From an uncultured Paracoccaceae bacterium (GTDB taxonomy: Bacteria > Pseudomonadota > Alphaproteobacteria > Rhodobacterales > Rhodobacteraceae): a DNA stretch of 64,000 nt. Shown piece by piece: positions 43,261 to 51,828 of the stretch. The stretch covers positions 186,001-250,000 of the forward strand of contig CANMQX010000005.1 in NCBI GenBank assembly GCA_947500135.1, written 5' to 3'. The translations under genes were made by a program, and so were the position numbers. Below the pieces are notes generated by a model that did no database searches, was not told the origin of the DNA, and saw nothing but the letters and a program-made list of their open reading frames with translations. Every line of letters starts with the position of its first letter. Within the stretch, counting starts at the first letter, position 1.

Positions 43261-45852
43261 ATGCCAGTCGTCGTCGTCGAGTCCCCTGCTAAGGCCAAGA
43301 AAATAAACGGATATCTCGGCAACGATTACACGGTATTGGCGTCCTATGGCCATGTGCGTGACCTGCCGCCAAAAGACGGATCCGTGCTGCCAGACGATGA
43401 TTTCGACATGAAATGGGAAATCGCGTCGGACAGCAAAAAACACATCAAGGCCATTGTTGATGCGCTTAAAGGCGACAACGAACTGATCCTTGCCACTGAC
43501 CCCGACCGCGAGGGCGAGGCGATCAGCTGGCACCTGACAGAGGCGCTTGTCGCCAAGAAAGCGATCAAGAAAGACACACCCATCAGCCGCGTTGTTTTTA
43601 ACGCGATCACCAAAACCGCCGTCACCGACGCGATGCAAAATCCGCGCCAGGTCGACCAGCCCCTGGTCGAGGCTTATCTGGCGCGTCGCGCGCTGGATTA
43701 TCTGGTTGGCTTCAACCTGTCGCCCGTGCTGTGGCGCAAGCTGCCCGGTGCCAAATCCGCTGGCCGTGTCCAATCTGTCTGCCTGCGTATCATCGTTGAG
43801 CGCGAGATGGAGATCGAAGCCTTTCGCGCCCGCGAATATTGGTCCGTCAAAGCCTTGCTGCAAAACCCACGCGGCCAAACGTTTGAGGCGCGCCTGACCA
43901 CGCTGGCAGGCAAGAAGCTGGACAAATTCGATCTGGAGAATGCGACCCAGGCCGAAATGGCCGTGCAGGCGATCAATTCCCGCGATCTGACCATCAAATC
44001 GGTTGAGGCGAAGCCCGCAACCCGCAACCCCTCCCCGCCCTTCATGACATCGACCCTGCAGCAGGAAGCCAGTCGCAAGTTTGGCATGGGCGCGCGCCAG
44101 ACAATGTCAGTGGCCCAGCGGCTTTATGAGGCCGGGCTGATCACCTATATGCGGACCGATGGGATCGATATGGCGCCCGAGGCCGTGACCGGCGCGCGCG
44201 ATGCCATCAAGGCGAAATTCGGCGACAAATATGTCCCCGACCAGCCGCGCATCTATAAAAACAAGGCCAAGAACGCGCAGGAAGCCCATGAATGTATCCG
44301 CCCGACAGAAATGTCGGTTGATACGGGTGCCGCGAAAATCGCCGATAGCGATCAGCGCAAGCTGTATGATCTGATCTATAAACGCACCATGGCCAGCCAG
44401 ATGGCAGCGGCCCGCCTGGAACGCACGGTTGTGGATGTGGCCAGCGCGGATGAACAGGTCATCCTGCGCGCCAATGGGCAGGTCATGGTCTTTGACGGGT
44501 TCATCGCCGTCTACGAGGAAGGCAAGGATGACAGCGTCGTTGATGATGACGACAAGCGCCTGCCCCAATTGGCCGAGGGCGAAAAAGCCGAGAAAAAATC
44601 CGTCGATCCTGAACAACATTTCACCCAGCCTCCACCCCGCTATACCGAGGCGACGCTGGTCAAACGGATGGAAGAGTTGGGGATCGGTCGCCCATCCACC
44701 TATGCGTCGATTGTGACAACGATTCAGGATCGCGGGTATGTGGAAAAGGACAAGAACCGCCTGATCCCGCAGGATAAGGGGCGGTTGGTCACGGCCTTCC
44801 TGACCAATTATTTCCGCAAATATATCGGTTATGACTTCACCGCCGATCTGGAAAACCAGTTGGATGAGGTCAGCGCAGGTAATGCTGACTATAAACAGGT
44901 GTTGGGTCAGTTCTGGCGCGATTTTTCCGCCGCTATTGCCGAAACTGCTGATCTGCGCATCACCGAGGTGCTGGAAAAAATCAACGAGGTGCTGGAGCCG
45001 CATCTGTTCCCGCCACTGGAAGATGGCGGCGATCCGCGCCTCTGCCCCAATTGCGGAGCGGGCCGGTTGTCGATGCGCACGGCCCGATCCGGTGGTGCCT
45101 TCATCGGTTGTTCGAACTATCCTGAATGCCGCTATACCCGGCCCTTCGGCCCGCCCGACCCAGAGGCAGAGGCATCCGCCATTCCACCTGATGGCAAACT
45201 GCTGGGTGAGGATCAGGGGGATGAGATCCGGGTGTTCAAGGGTCGGTTTGGCCCCTACGTCCAGCGTGGTCAGGTGACTGAAGACAACAAAAAACCGCCC
45301 CGCACCGGCGTTCCCGAAGGCTGGAACCCTGAAGAGATCGGTCTGCCAGAGGCCCTGCGCCTGCTGGAACTGCCTCGCCTGATTGGCGAACACCCTGAGG
45401 ATGGAGTGAATGTCTGGGCCAATCTGGGGCGCTATGGCCCCTATCTGAAACACGCCGAGAACACATCGTTCAAGGGCGGCACAAATGCCAATCTGCCCAC
45501 GATAGAAGATGTGTGGACCGTCGGCATGAACCACGCGGTCCAACTATTGGCAGAAAAGAAGGCCGCGCGCGGGAACCGGGGCAAGGCTGCCGTGCCGATC
45601 CACGAACTGGGCGAACACCCAGAGGCGGGTGGCCCCGTCAATATATATGACGGCAAATATGGGCCTTATGTGAAATGGGAAAAGATCAACGCGACGATCC
45701 CCGATACAATCGAACCCGCCGATCTGACCATGGCACAGGCGGTGGACTTGATTGACGCTCGCGCGGCCAAGGCGGGCAAGAAGGTTACCAAAAAGAAGCC
45801 AGCCGCGAAAAAGAAAGCCGCACCCAAGAAAAAAGCTACGGCCAAGAAGTAA
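43261..45852 (+). CDS. topA: DNA topoisomerase I
   Basis: The 863-residue type IA topoisomerase relaxes negative supercoils. It begins with the Toprim domain (VVVVESPAKAKKINGYLG), carries the active-site Tyr296 in ITYMRTDGIDM, and has a zinc-finger region (CPNCGAGRLSMRTA...CSNYPECRYTRP) around residue 600. The tail (about 840-863) is a Lys/Ala-rich stretch, a non-specific DNA-binding end. Length is typical for alphaproteobacteria. Confidence 0.98.
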   Translation: MPVVVVESPAKAKKINGYLGNDYTVLASYGHVRDLPPKDGSVLPDDDFDMKWEIASDSKKHIKAIVDALKGDNELILATDPDREGEAISWHLTEALVAKKAIKKDTPISRVVFNAITKTAVTDAMQNPRQVDQPLVEAYLARRALDYLVGFNLSPVLWRKLPGAKSAGRVQSVCLRIIVEREMEIEAFRAREYWSVKALLQNPRGQTFEARLTTLAGKKLDKFDLENATQAEMAVQAINSRDLTIKSVEAKPATRNPSPPFMTSTLQQEASRKFGMGARQTMSVAQRLYEAGLITYMRTDGIDMAPEAVTGARDAIKAKFGDKYVPDQPRIYKNKAKNAQEAHECIRPTEMSVDTGAAKIADSDQRKLYDLIYKRTMASQMAAARLERTVVDVASADEQVILRANGQVMVFDGFIAVYEEGKDDSVVDDDDKRLPQLAEGEKAEKKSVDPEQHFTQPPPRYTEATLVKRMEELGIGRPSTYASIVTTIQDRGYVEKDKNRLIPQDKGRLVTAFLTNYFRKYIGYDFTADLENQLDEVSAGNADYKQVLGQFWRDFSAAIAETADLRITEVLEKINEVLEPHLFPPLEDGGDPRLCPNCGAGRLSMRTARSGGAFIGCSNYPECRYTRPFGPPDPEAEASAIPPDGKLLGEDQGDEIRVFKGRFGPYVQRGQVTEDNKKPPRTGVPEGWNPEEIGLPEALRLLELPRLIGEHPEDGVNVWANLGRYGPYLKHAENTSFKGGTNANLPTIEDVWTVGMNHAVQLLAEKKAARGNRGKAAVPIHELGEHPEAGGPVNIYDGKYGPYVKWEKINATIPDTIEPADLTMAQAVDLIDARAAKAGKKVTKKKPAAKKKAAPKKKATAKK

Positions 45853-45854
45853 GC

Positions 45855-46430
45855 CTAGCGCGGCTCAATCGTTCCTTCTGACAAGACGCTGATTGCGTCC
45901 AGCCATGGTGCAACGTCATCACCCTCGGCAATGGCGAGTGCGGCGCGGTCGAAAGCTGCGGAGAGTAGTGCGGCAAGCCGTTGCCGTACCGGTTCTGCAA
46001 GATCGGGTCGCCAGATTTCCAGCGCCGCCAGCAACGTACTGCCGCCAGCGCCCGCATCAATCCGGTTCATTTCGGTGTGACCAAGCACTGCGGGACCGTC
46101 CCGCAACAGTATTCTGACCCGGCCCGGCACCGACATCGCCTTAAAATATGCACACGCGCCATCGTCCAGATCGGTCGAAGATGATCCGGCGGCAGCCTGG
46201 ATCTCTTGCGACACGTTCTGCGCTTCAGCCTCAACCACAGTGCGGAATAGCGCCGTCTTATCGGCAAAGTGATGATAAAGCGCGCCACGTGTGACATCCG
46301 CCTCTTTCACGATCTGCGGCGTGCCCGTTTCGGCAAACCCCTGATCTGCAAAGAGTTTCCGCGCCGCTGCCAAAAGCCGGGCGCGCATGGCTTCGCTTCG
46401 GGCGGCATTGGTTTGTCTTTTTTTTTGCAT
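45855..46430 (-). CDS. TetR-family transcriptional regulator
   Basis: The 191-residue regulator has an N-terminal HTH (RLLAAARKLFADQGFAETGTPQIVKEADVTRGALYHHFADK in part: VTRGALYHHFADKTALF) and a helical ligand domain. It is divergent from a glyoxalase-fold gene. Two palindromes with ACATAC...GTATGT arms lie between them, one touching its start codon, so it most likely represses both genes. Confidence 0.92.
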   Translation of the reverse strand: MQKKRQTNAARSEAMRARLLAAARKLFADQGFAETGTPQIVKEADVTRGALYHHFADKTALFRTVVEAEAQNVSQEIQAAAGSSSTDLDDGACAYFKAMSVPGRVRILLRDGPAVLGHTEMNRIDAGAGGSTLLAALEIWRPDLAEPVRQRLAALLSAAFDRAALAIAEGDDVAPWLDAISVLSEGTIEPR

Positions 46431-46447
46431 ACATACAGCCTGTATGT
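46431..46447. promoter_or_regulatory. TetR operator, copy A
   Basis: ACATACAGCCTGTATGT is a perfect palindrome of 8-bp arms around one base. It abuts the TetR start codon and covers its ribosome-binding site. Confidence 0.82.
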
Positions 46448-46462
46448 TTATAGATAACTCAC

Positions 46463-46479
46463 AAACATACTGTATGTTT
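46463..46479. promoter_or_regulatory. TetR operator, copy B
   Basis: AAACATACTGTATGTTT has perfect 8-bp arms. Its centre is 32 bp (about three turns) from copy A and it lies 22 bp upstream of the glyoxalase start codon. Confidence 0.82.
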
Positions 46480-46501
46480 TTAATGGAAGGAAAGACAAGC
46501 C

Positions 46502-46927
46502 ATGAAAATCACGCAATTTTATCCGCTGATCCAAGTCACCGATGTCAGCGCGACCGCCGACTTCTATTGCAAGCACTTTGACTTCGAACCGGCCTTTGAC
46601 AGCGACTGGTATGTCCATCTGCAATCAAAAGGAACGCCAACCACCAATCTGGCCGTTCTGGACGCGTGGCACGATACTATACCAACGGCCGGTCAGGGCG
46701 TGACCAAGGGCATGATGATCAGTTTCGAAGTCGACAATGTGGATAATGTCCATGAAAAATGCGTCGCCAATGGTATGGAAATCGTACAGCCCCTGCGCGA
46801 CGAACCGCATGGCCAGCGTCATTTTATCGGCATCGATCCCAACGGCATCATGCTGGATGTGATCACGCCGATCCCACCATCCGCGGAATTCCTGGCCCAA
46901 TATCGTGATGATGCCGTGCCCACCTGA
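46502..46927 (+). CDS. Glyoxalase/bleomycin-resistance-fold protein (VOC superfamily)
   Basis: The 141-residue protein has paired beta-alpha-beta-beta-beta modules: FYPLIQVTDVSATADFYCKHF and MMISFEVDNVDNVHEKC, ending with FIGIDPNGIMLDVITPI. Members bind a metal and act as lyases, dioxygenases or antibiotic-binding proteins; the substrate is unknown. Control by the divergent TetR gene suggests a response to a small toxic or aromatic compound. Confidence 0.88.
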   Translation: MKITQFYPLIQVTDVSATADFYCKHFDFEPAFDSDWYVHLQSKGTPTTNLAVLDAWHDTIPTAGQGVTKGMMISFEVDNVDNVHEKCVANGMEIVQPLRDEPHGQRHFIGIDPNGIMLDVITPIPPSAEFLAQYRDDAVPT

Positions 46928-47003
46928 CTTGCCGCACTGCGGCGATTGACTCTCCCCTGCCCGCTTGCCAGAACCTTTTCAAGCAAGGCAGGGGAGCGAC
47001 GTG

Positions 47004-47708
47004 ATGAAGAAAATCTATGGATCCGCAGCAGAGGCGCTTGATGGCCTCCTTTTTGACGGCATGTTTATTGCCGCTGGTGGTTTCGGCCTATGCGGTATTC
47101 CCGAATTGCTGCTGGATGCGATCAAGGATGCGGGCACCAAGGACCTGACCTTTGCATCCAACAACGCAGGCGTTGACGATTTTGGCATCGGTATCCTGCT
47201 GCAGACCCGTCAGGTCAAAAAGATGATCAGCTCTTACGTGGGTGAAAACGCGGAATTCATGCGCCAGTACCTGTCTGGTGAGCTGGAGCTGGAGTTTAAC
47301 CCCCAAGGCACGCTGGCCGAACGGATGCGCGCCGGTGGCTGCGGCATCCCCGGCTTTTACACCAAAACCGGCGTCGGCACCGTTATCGCAGATGGTAAGG
47401 AACATAAGGATTTCAACGGCGAGACATATATAATGGAAGAAGGCATCTTTGCCGATCTGGCCATTGTCAAAGCCTGGAAAGCGGATGAAACCGGCAACCT
47501 GATCTTCCGCAAGACCGCCCGCAACTTTAACCCGCCCGCCGCCATGTGCGGCAAGACCTGCGTGGTTGAGGTGGAAGAGATCGTGGCCAAGGGCGAGCTT
47601 GACCCCGACAATATCCACCTGCCCGGCATCTATGTGCACCGCATCATTCAGGGCGAACATGAAAAACGGATCGAACAGCGCACGACGCGCAAGCGGGAGG
47701 ACGCATAA
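47004..47708 (+). CDS. scoA: 3-oxoacid CoA-transferase subunit A
   Basis: The 234-residue protein is subunit A of succinyl-CoA:acetoacetate CoA-transferase. [20 protein letters not shown] near residue 20 and [14 protein letters not shown] follow the family pattern. It activates acetoacetate to acetoacetyl-CoA for entry into central metabolism. It overlaps scoB by one base (TAATG). The ATG at 47004 has AGGGGAG upstream. Confidence 0.95.
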   Translation: MKKIYGSAAEALDGLLFDGMFIAAGGFGLCGIPELLLDAIKDAGTKDLTFASNNAGVDDFGIGILLQTRQVKKMISSYVGENAEFMRQYLSGELELEFNPQGTLAERMRAGGCGIPGFYTKTGVGTVIADGKEHKDFNGETYIMEEGIFADLAIVKAWKADETGNLIFRKTARNFNPPAAMCGKTCVVEVEEIVAKGELDPDNIHLPGIYVHRIIQGEHEKRIEQRTTRKREDA

Positions 47709-48331
47709 TGCCTTGGGATCGCAATCAGATGGCCGCGCGGGCCGCACAGGAACTTGAAGACGGCTGGTATGTGAACCTTGGCATCGGCATCCCGACGCTG
47801 GTCGCAAACTATGTCGGTGACAAGGATATCACCCTGCAATCCGAAAACGGTATGCTGGGCATGGGTCCTTTCCCTTACGAGGGTGAAGAAGACCCCGACC
47901 TGATCAACGCAGGCAAGCAAACGATCACGGAATTGAACCGCACCGCCTATTTTGACAGCGCCACCTCTTTCGGCATGATCCGGGGTGGCAAGATTGCTGC
48001 TGCCATTCTGGGCGCCATGGAAGTGGCCGAAAACGGCGATCTGGCCAACTGGATGATCCCCGGCAAGCTGGTCAAGGGCATGGGCGGTGCGATGGACCTT
48101 GTGGCCGGTGTTGGCCGGGTCATCGTTGTGATGGACCACACTAACAAACATGGCGACAGCAAACTGTTGAAGGAATGCACCCTGCCCTTGACGGGGAAAG
48201 GTGTTGTGGACCGGATCATCACCAATCTTGGTGTGCTTGATGTTGTCGAGGGCGGTTTGAAGATCGTTGAGACTGCAGAAGGCGTCACCGAACAAGAGTT
48301 GCGTGATGCAACGCAGGCCACACTTGTCTGA
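47708..48331 (+). CDS. scoB: 3-oxoacid CoA-transferase subunit B
   Basis: The 207-residue subunit B carries the catalytic glutamate in [12 protein letters not shown] (near residue 52), the residue that forms the CoA thioester, and [19 protein letters not shown]. With ScoA it forms the active heteromer. An acetyltransferase-like gene overlaps its last 26 bp. Confidence 0.96.
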   Translation: MPWDRNQMAARAAQELEDGWYVNLGIGIPTLVANYVGDKDITLQSENGMLGMGPFPYEGEEDPDLINAGKQTITELNRTAYFDSATSFGMIRGGKIAAAILGAMEVAENGDLANWMIPGKLVKGMGGAMDLVAGVGRVIVVMDHTNKHGDSKLLKECTLPLTGKGVVDRIITNLGVLDVVEGGLKIVETAEGVTEQELRDATQATLV

Positions 48332-48614
48332 GCATGTGATCAAAAAAGAAGTCGCGGGCAGCAAGGGCCGCTACTTCATTGAACATGACAGCGGTGTCAG
48401 TGAGCTTGGCTATTCTGTCGCCTCGCCCAAACTGGTCATTGCTGATCATACCCAGATCGCCGAGGGCTATAATGGTCAGGGCATCGGGCTGATCTTGCTG
48501 GAACAGCTTCTGGTGGCTGCACGCGATGAGGGGTTCAAGATCATGCCTCTTTGCCCTTTCGTGAACGCGCAGCGTCGCCGTCACCCCGAGTGGGATGATC
48601 TGTTTTCTGTCTGA
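48306..48614 (+). CDS. Small GNAT-like acetyltransferase (YidJ/COG2388 type)
   Basis: The 102-residue protein has the minimal GNAT pattern of this group: [18 protein letters not shown], then [22 protein letters not shown] and the closing [18 protein letters not shown]. It begins inside the scoB 3' end (26-bp overlap), which implies coupled translation. An upstream start at 48267 is possible but would overlap scoB more. The substrate is unknown. Confidence 0.82.
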   Translation: MQRRPHLSEHVIKKEVAGSKGRYFIEHDSGVSELGYSVASPKLVIADHTQIAEGYNGQGIGLILLEQLLVAARDEGFKIMPLCPFVNAQRRRHPEWDDLFSV

Positions 48615-48623
48615 TGGGTGATG

Positions 48624-49463
48624 TCAGATCCCGTTGACGTTAAAGACGCAGGCATCGCTGATCAGCTGCGGTCTTGTCTTGCAAAGGCCGCTGGCCACTT
48701 GCCACGCGGCAAGCACCTTGGGCACATAGGCCCGGGTTTCCGCGAAAGGCGGCACGCCGTTATGTTTGCGCACGTTACCTTCACCTGAATTGTAGCCAGC
48801 CAGTGCCATCAATGGATCATTGTCGAAATGATTCAAAAGCCACACCAGATAAGCGACCCCGCCTTTGATATTCTGACTAGCATCCATGCTGTCGCTGACA
48901 CCAAAACGTGTTGCGGTATCCGGCATCAGTTGCATCAGACCCTGCGCACCGGCGCTGCTGGTGGCATTCACACGGCCCGCACTTTCCACCGAGATCACCG
49001 CCAGGACCAAAGCGGGCGAGACATTGGTGCCAACCGTTTCACGCAAGATATCCAGCCCATGTTCGCTGGCGATATCCTGCAGGCTTTGCAGACGGGGGGT
49101 ATATACGCCCTTGCCCGTGGGTGGATTGCTGATCTGTTGCAGGGCTGCAGCGACCCGCCCAGGGTTTGCGCCCGCCAGTTCAGGCGAAATATTGGCCCAG
49201 AACCACTCAGCCCCTGAGGCGCGCGGCACAGCGACACCGCCAGCGACAGGTGTCGGCTCTTCCGGGGGTGGGTCTGCATAGACAGGTTCAATGCGCGGCG
49301 CTGTTGGATCGATCTGCACATTTATTCTGCCACCAGCGCTGCCCGAGGGCACGCCGACACGCTTGAATGTAAAGTCTGGTTGCAGTCGTTCGACCTCGGC
49401 CAGCGCCGATCCGCTCCCCAATACAGCGCTAAACAACGCCAATGCGATGATTTGACGACTCAT
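48624..49463 (-). CDS. Lytic transglycosylase, SLT domain
   Basis: The 279-residue protein has a signal peptide (1-22), a proline-rich linker (about 55-80) and a C-terminal SLT domain (about 140-270). The catalytic Glu160 lies in VISVESAGRVN; GAQGLMQLMP (172-181) and ALAGYNSGEGNV are further family motifs. It cleaves peptidoglycan in the periplasm. Its position next to the pilus locus could mean that it opens the wall for pilus assembly, but this is inference. Confidence 0.93.
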   Translation of the reverse strand: MSRQIIALALFSAVLGSGSALAEVERLQPDFTFKRVGVPSGSAGGRINVQIDPTAPRIEPVYADPPPEEPTPVAGGVAVPRASGAEWFWANISPELAGANPGRVAAALQQISNPPTGKGVYTPRLQSLQDIASEHGLDILRETVGTNVSPALVLAVISVESAGRVNATSSAGAQGLMQLMPDTATRFGVSDSMDASQNIKGGVAYLVWLLNHFDNDPLMALAGYNSGEGNVRKHNGVPPFAETRAYVPKVLAAWQVASGLCKTRPQLISDACVFNVNGI

Positions 49464-49814
49464 TTCGTATACTGCCTGTTTTTATTCTTGAATCATTCAT
49501 GGCACAAATCCGCCCAAAAGCCATAAACAGACGAACAATTACGATTTTTTGAGCCTATTACGGACTTTTTCGCAACGCTTTGGTTAATCGCTAAATTTGT
49601 GTGTAAAAAAGATTCCTATACATTTCAGTTGGTTACAGGTTTTCTGTGCAAAATATGCAGGCCGTCAAAAAAAACTCCAAAGGTGCCAAACTCCCGCCCC
49701 ATTCCACTGGCTATATATGTTCATCCAAGACGGGGAGCGAGCCAGACATGAGGCGGTGAGCGAGACCTGGCGAGGTAAACATGAACTCTAGCGATACCCT
49801 GAGGAGGGACCACA
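49464..49814. other. AT-rich intergenic region before the Tad locus
   Basis: The 351 bp separate the divergent lytic transglycosylase and flp1. They are AT-rich with several A and T runs (for example around 49600 and 49665). GAGGAGGG before 49815 is the flp1 ribosome-binding site. I see no clear consensus promoter or gene. Confidence 0.55.
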
Positions 49815-50000
49815 ATGCTTAACTTTATCAAGAACTTCCGCAACGACGAAGACGGCGCCGTAACTGTTGACTTCGTTGTTCTGACAGCTGCCATCGTTAT
49901 TCTGGGCATCATCGTCGGCTCAGCACTGACAACTGGTGCAAGCGATCTGGCTGGCGACATCCGGGACACTATGACAACCATCACAATCCCAGACCTCTAA
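49815..50000 (+). CDS. Flp-family type IVb pilin (first copy)
   Basis: The 61-residue prepilin has a 14-residue leader ending in Gly14, followed by Ala-Val-Thr-Val-Asp-Phe and a hydrophobic helix (VVLTAAIVILGIIVGSAL). Flp pilins usually have Glu at mature position 5; here it is Asp19. The protein is exported, cleaved by the prepilin peptidase (60292) and polymerised. A strong terminator follows the gene, as expected for a highly expressed pilin. Confidence 0.93.
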   Translation: MLNFIKNFRNDEDGAVTVDFVVLTAAIVILGIIVGSALTTGASDLAGDIRDTMTTITIPDL

Positions 50001-50034
50001 GTTGAGGTTTAGCCAATATGGCTTGAGGATCAGG

Positions 50035-50065
50035 ACTGCGCCTCGCAAGTGGCGCAGTTTTTTTT
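50035..50065 (+). terminator. Strong intrinsic terminator after flp1
   Basis: Arms ACTGCGCC and GGCGCAGT with an 8-base loop are followed by eight T residues, 34 bp after the pilin stop. Confidence 0.93.
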
Positions 50066-50192
50066 GCCCTAACAGAAATTTTCTTTTGGAAACAAACTGT
50101 TGAATGGCAAATTAGCAACTCGTTAAGGGTGAGTAGCTAGTATCATTCGGAACGCTACCGACCCGTAACTGAAACGACCCAAGGAATGTACC

Positions 50193-50381
50193 ATGCGCGC
50201 GCTTATTAGAAACTTTCTCTGTGATCAAGATGGCGCAGTAACCGTCGATTTCGTGGTGCTGACCGCTGCGATTGTCGGGCTTGGAATTCTGGTTGGTAGC
50301 ACTGTCGTCGAATCGACCGGCGCAGCTGCCGAAAGCCAAGGACGTTCTTTGGCAGATCGTCCTCTTGGGACAAACTGGTAA
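50193..50381 (+). CDS. Flp-family type IVb pilin (second copy)
   Basis: The 62-residue protein repeats the first pilin's leader pattern (Gly14, then AVTVDFVVLTAAIVGLGILVG) but has a different, more polar tail (AAAESQGRSLADRPLGTNW). It may be a second major pilin or a minor one. Asp again replaces Glu at mature position 5. It lies beyond the terminator of flp1 and so needs its own promoter. Confidence 0.9.
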   Translation: MRALIRNFLCDQDGAVTVDFVVLTAAIVGLGILVGSTVVESTGAAAESQGRSLADRPLGTNW

Positions 50382-50646
50382 AACTTTGACAAGTGCCGAT
50401 TGCCGCAACTCAGTATATTGAACAGCTTGTCGTTGTCTGATTCTTTGACCAGACTTGGTAGACCAACTAAAAAATATGAAGCTCAGAGGGTTTGAGCGAG
50501 CGACGTTAACCAGTTTTTTGTTTCATCGGCGTTAAGTCCGTGTTACGGAAATTTGCTCGGATGACTGGGCGCGCAGGAAACCCTGTTGCAGTCAGGTTCG
50601 CGCAGTCCCCGAACGACGTTACGAAGCAAAAAACGAAGGTTGAAAA

Positions 50647-51489
50647 ATGCGCGCAGTATTTGGCTTAGTTCTTTTGATCGGAATGGGCTTGGCTGGTTTT
50701 GCCGTCTATACCGTCAAAGGATATTTTGACTCGCAAGAGCGGCGCATTGCCCAAGAACGTGCCCGCGCCGCACAAATAGTCGAAACCGTCGATGTTTATT
50801 CTCCGACAAGGGCGCTCACTTATGGCGACTTGCTAACCCCTGAAGACGTGCAACTGATTAAATATGCAAAAGACTATTTGCCCGAGGGTGTTTTTCAAAC
50901 CGAGGAAGAGATTTTCCCAGATGGTCTTGAGGTGCCCCGCGTTGTCACCTTGCCCATGGACATCAACGAACCAATTACCAGCAACAAGGTAACGGAACCT
51001 GGCGCCCCCCGCGGTATCACAGCCCTGCTTGAACCTGGCATGCGAGCGTACCCGTTGCCAGCCAACCTTACCCAAGCTTTCGCAGAGGAATTGCGCCCCA
51101 CCGACCGTGTTGACATCTATTGGAGCGGCCGGCTTGGCCAAGGGGAGACCACAAGTATCATCATGACAGGTGTTGAAATCATTTCGGTCGATCAAGAAGC
51201 CACTGGCCGTCGCGGTGCCGGTGTTGTGCTGCAGGTGACACCGGAAGAATTCGCCGCACTGGCCGCGGCGCAAAACGCCGGGAACTTGTCGCTGACCCCG
51301 GTTGGAACCGGCGACGACACAATCGTCAGTGACATTCAGACAAACATCAATGACGTCTTGGGGATCGAAGCACCTGTTGTCGTCGAAGCACCAGAGCCGG
51401 TCGCAGCACCGAAAGTCTGCACCCGAACAGAACGTCGTGGTGTCGAAACGATCACCCGGACCGTGCCCTGCCCCGAGGTGCAGCAATAG
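50647..51489 (+). CDS. cpaB: Tad pilus assembly protein CpaB/RcpC
   Basis: The 280-residue protein has an N-terminal membrane anchor (VFGLVLLIGMGLAGFAVYTV), a SAF domain (about 45-120) with RVVTLPMDINEPITSNKV, and a RcpC/CpaB domain that follows. It is periplasmic and tied to the outer-membrane secretin. It is preceded by a 265-bp gap after the second pilin that should hold a promoter, and is separated from cpaC by 339 bp. Confidence 0.92.
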   Translation: MRAVFGLVLLIGMGLAGFAVYTVKGYFDSQERRIAQERARAAQIVETVDVYSPTRALTYGDLLTPEDVQLIKYAKDYLPEGVFQTEEEIFPDGLEVPRVVTLPMDINEPITSNKVTEPGAPRGITALLEPGMRAYPLPANLTQAFAEELRPTDRVDIYWSGRLGQGETTSIIMTGVEIISVDQEATGRRGAGVVLQVTPEEFAALAAAQNAGNLSLTPVGTGDDTIVSDIQTNINDVLGIEAPVVVEAPEPVAAPKVCTRTERRGVETITRTVPCPEVQQ

Positions 51490-51828
51490 CGCGTCATGCG
51501 CTGTTGTCGTATCACCTCTTCCTATCTTTTTCTGAACGCGCTGCAAAAGCTCAGACACGATCAGTTTTTGCAACGCTCACGACCCGTAGCGGTTGGGCTG
51601 CATTGTGGCCCAACATCCGGGTAGGACGTCACGAAAAGCCCTCCCAAATATGATGCGAGATCGCGGCGCGTATTACATCTTTCGATTGAAGTGTTGCGCG
51701 TTATCCACATTCGGTTTGCCTGCCAACGTGTTGATTATTGCAATAAATGCGCAACTGTCCCATGGTCCACGACATCATGGGCAATTAAGACCCGAATAAC
51801 GAGGCGTGATCGGAGAGGCAGGTCACTT
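51490..51828. other. Intergenic region between cpaB and cpaC
   Basis: The 339 bp contain one imperfect stem (TGCAAAAGCT and AGTTTTTGCA around 51541-51575) and no convincing gene. The T-rich 5' half and a GGAG before cpaC suggest a separate promoter and ribosome-binding site for cpaC. Confidence 0.5.

Noticed and set aside
44107..45543. 478-codon open frame antisense to topA
   Set aside because: It is a frame shadow of topA in high-GC sequence; the translation has no recognisable domain.
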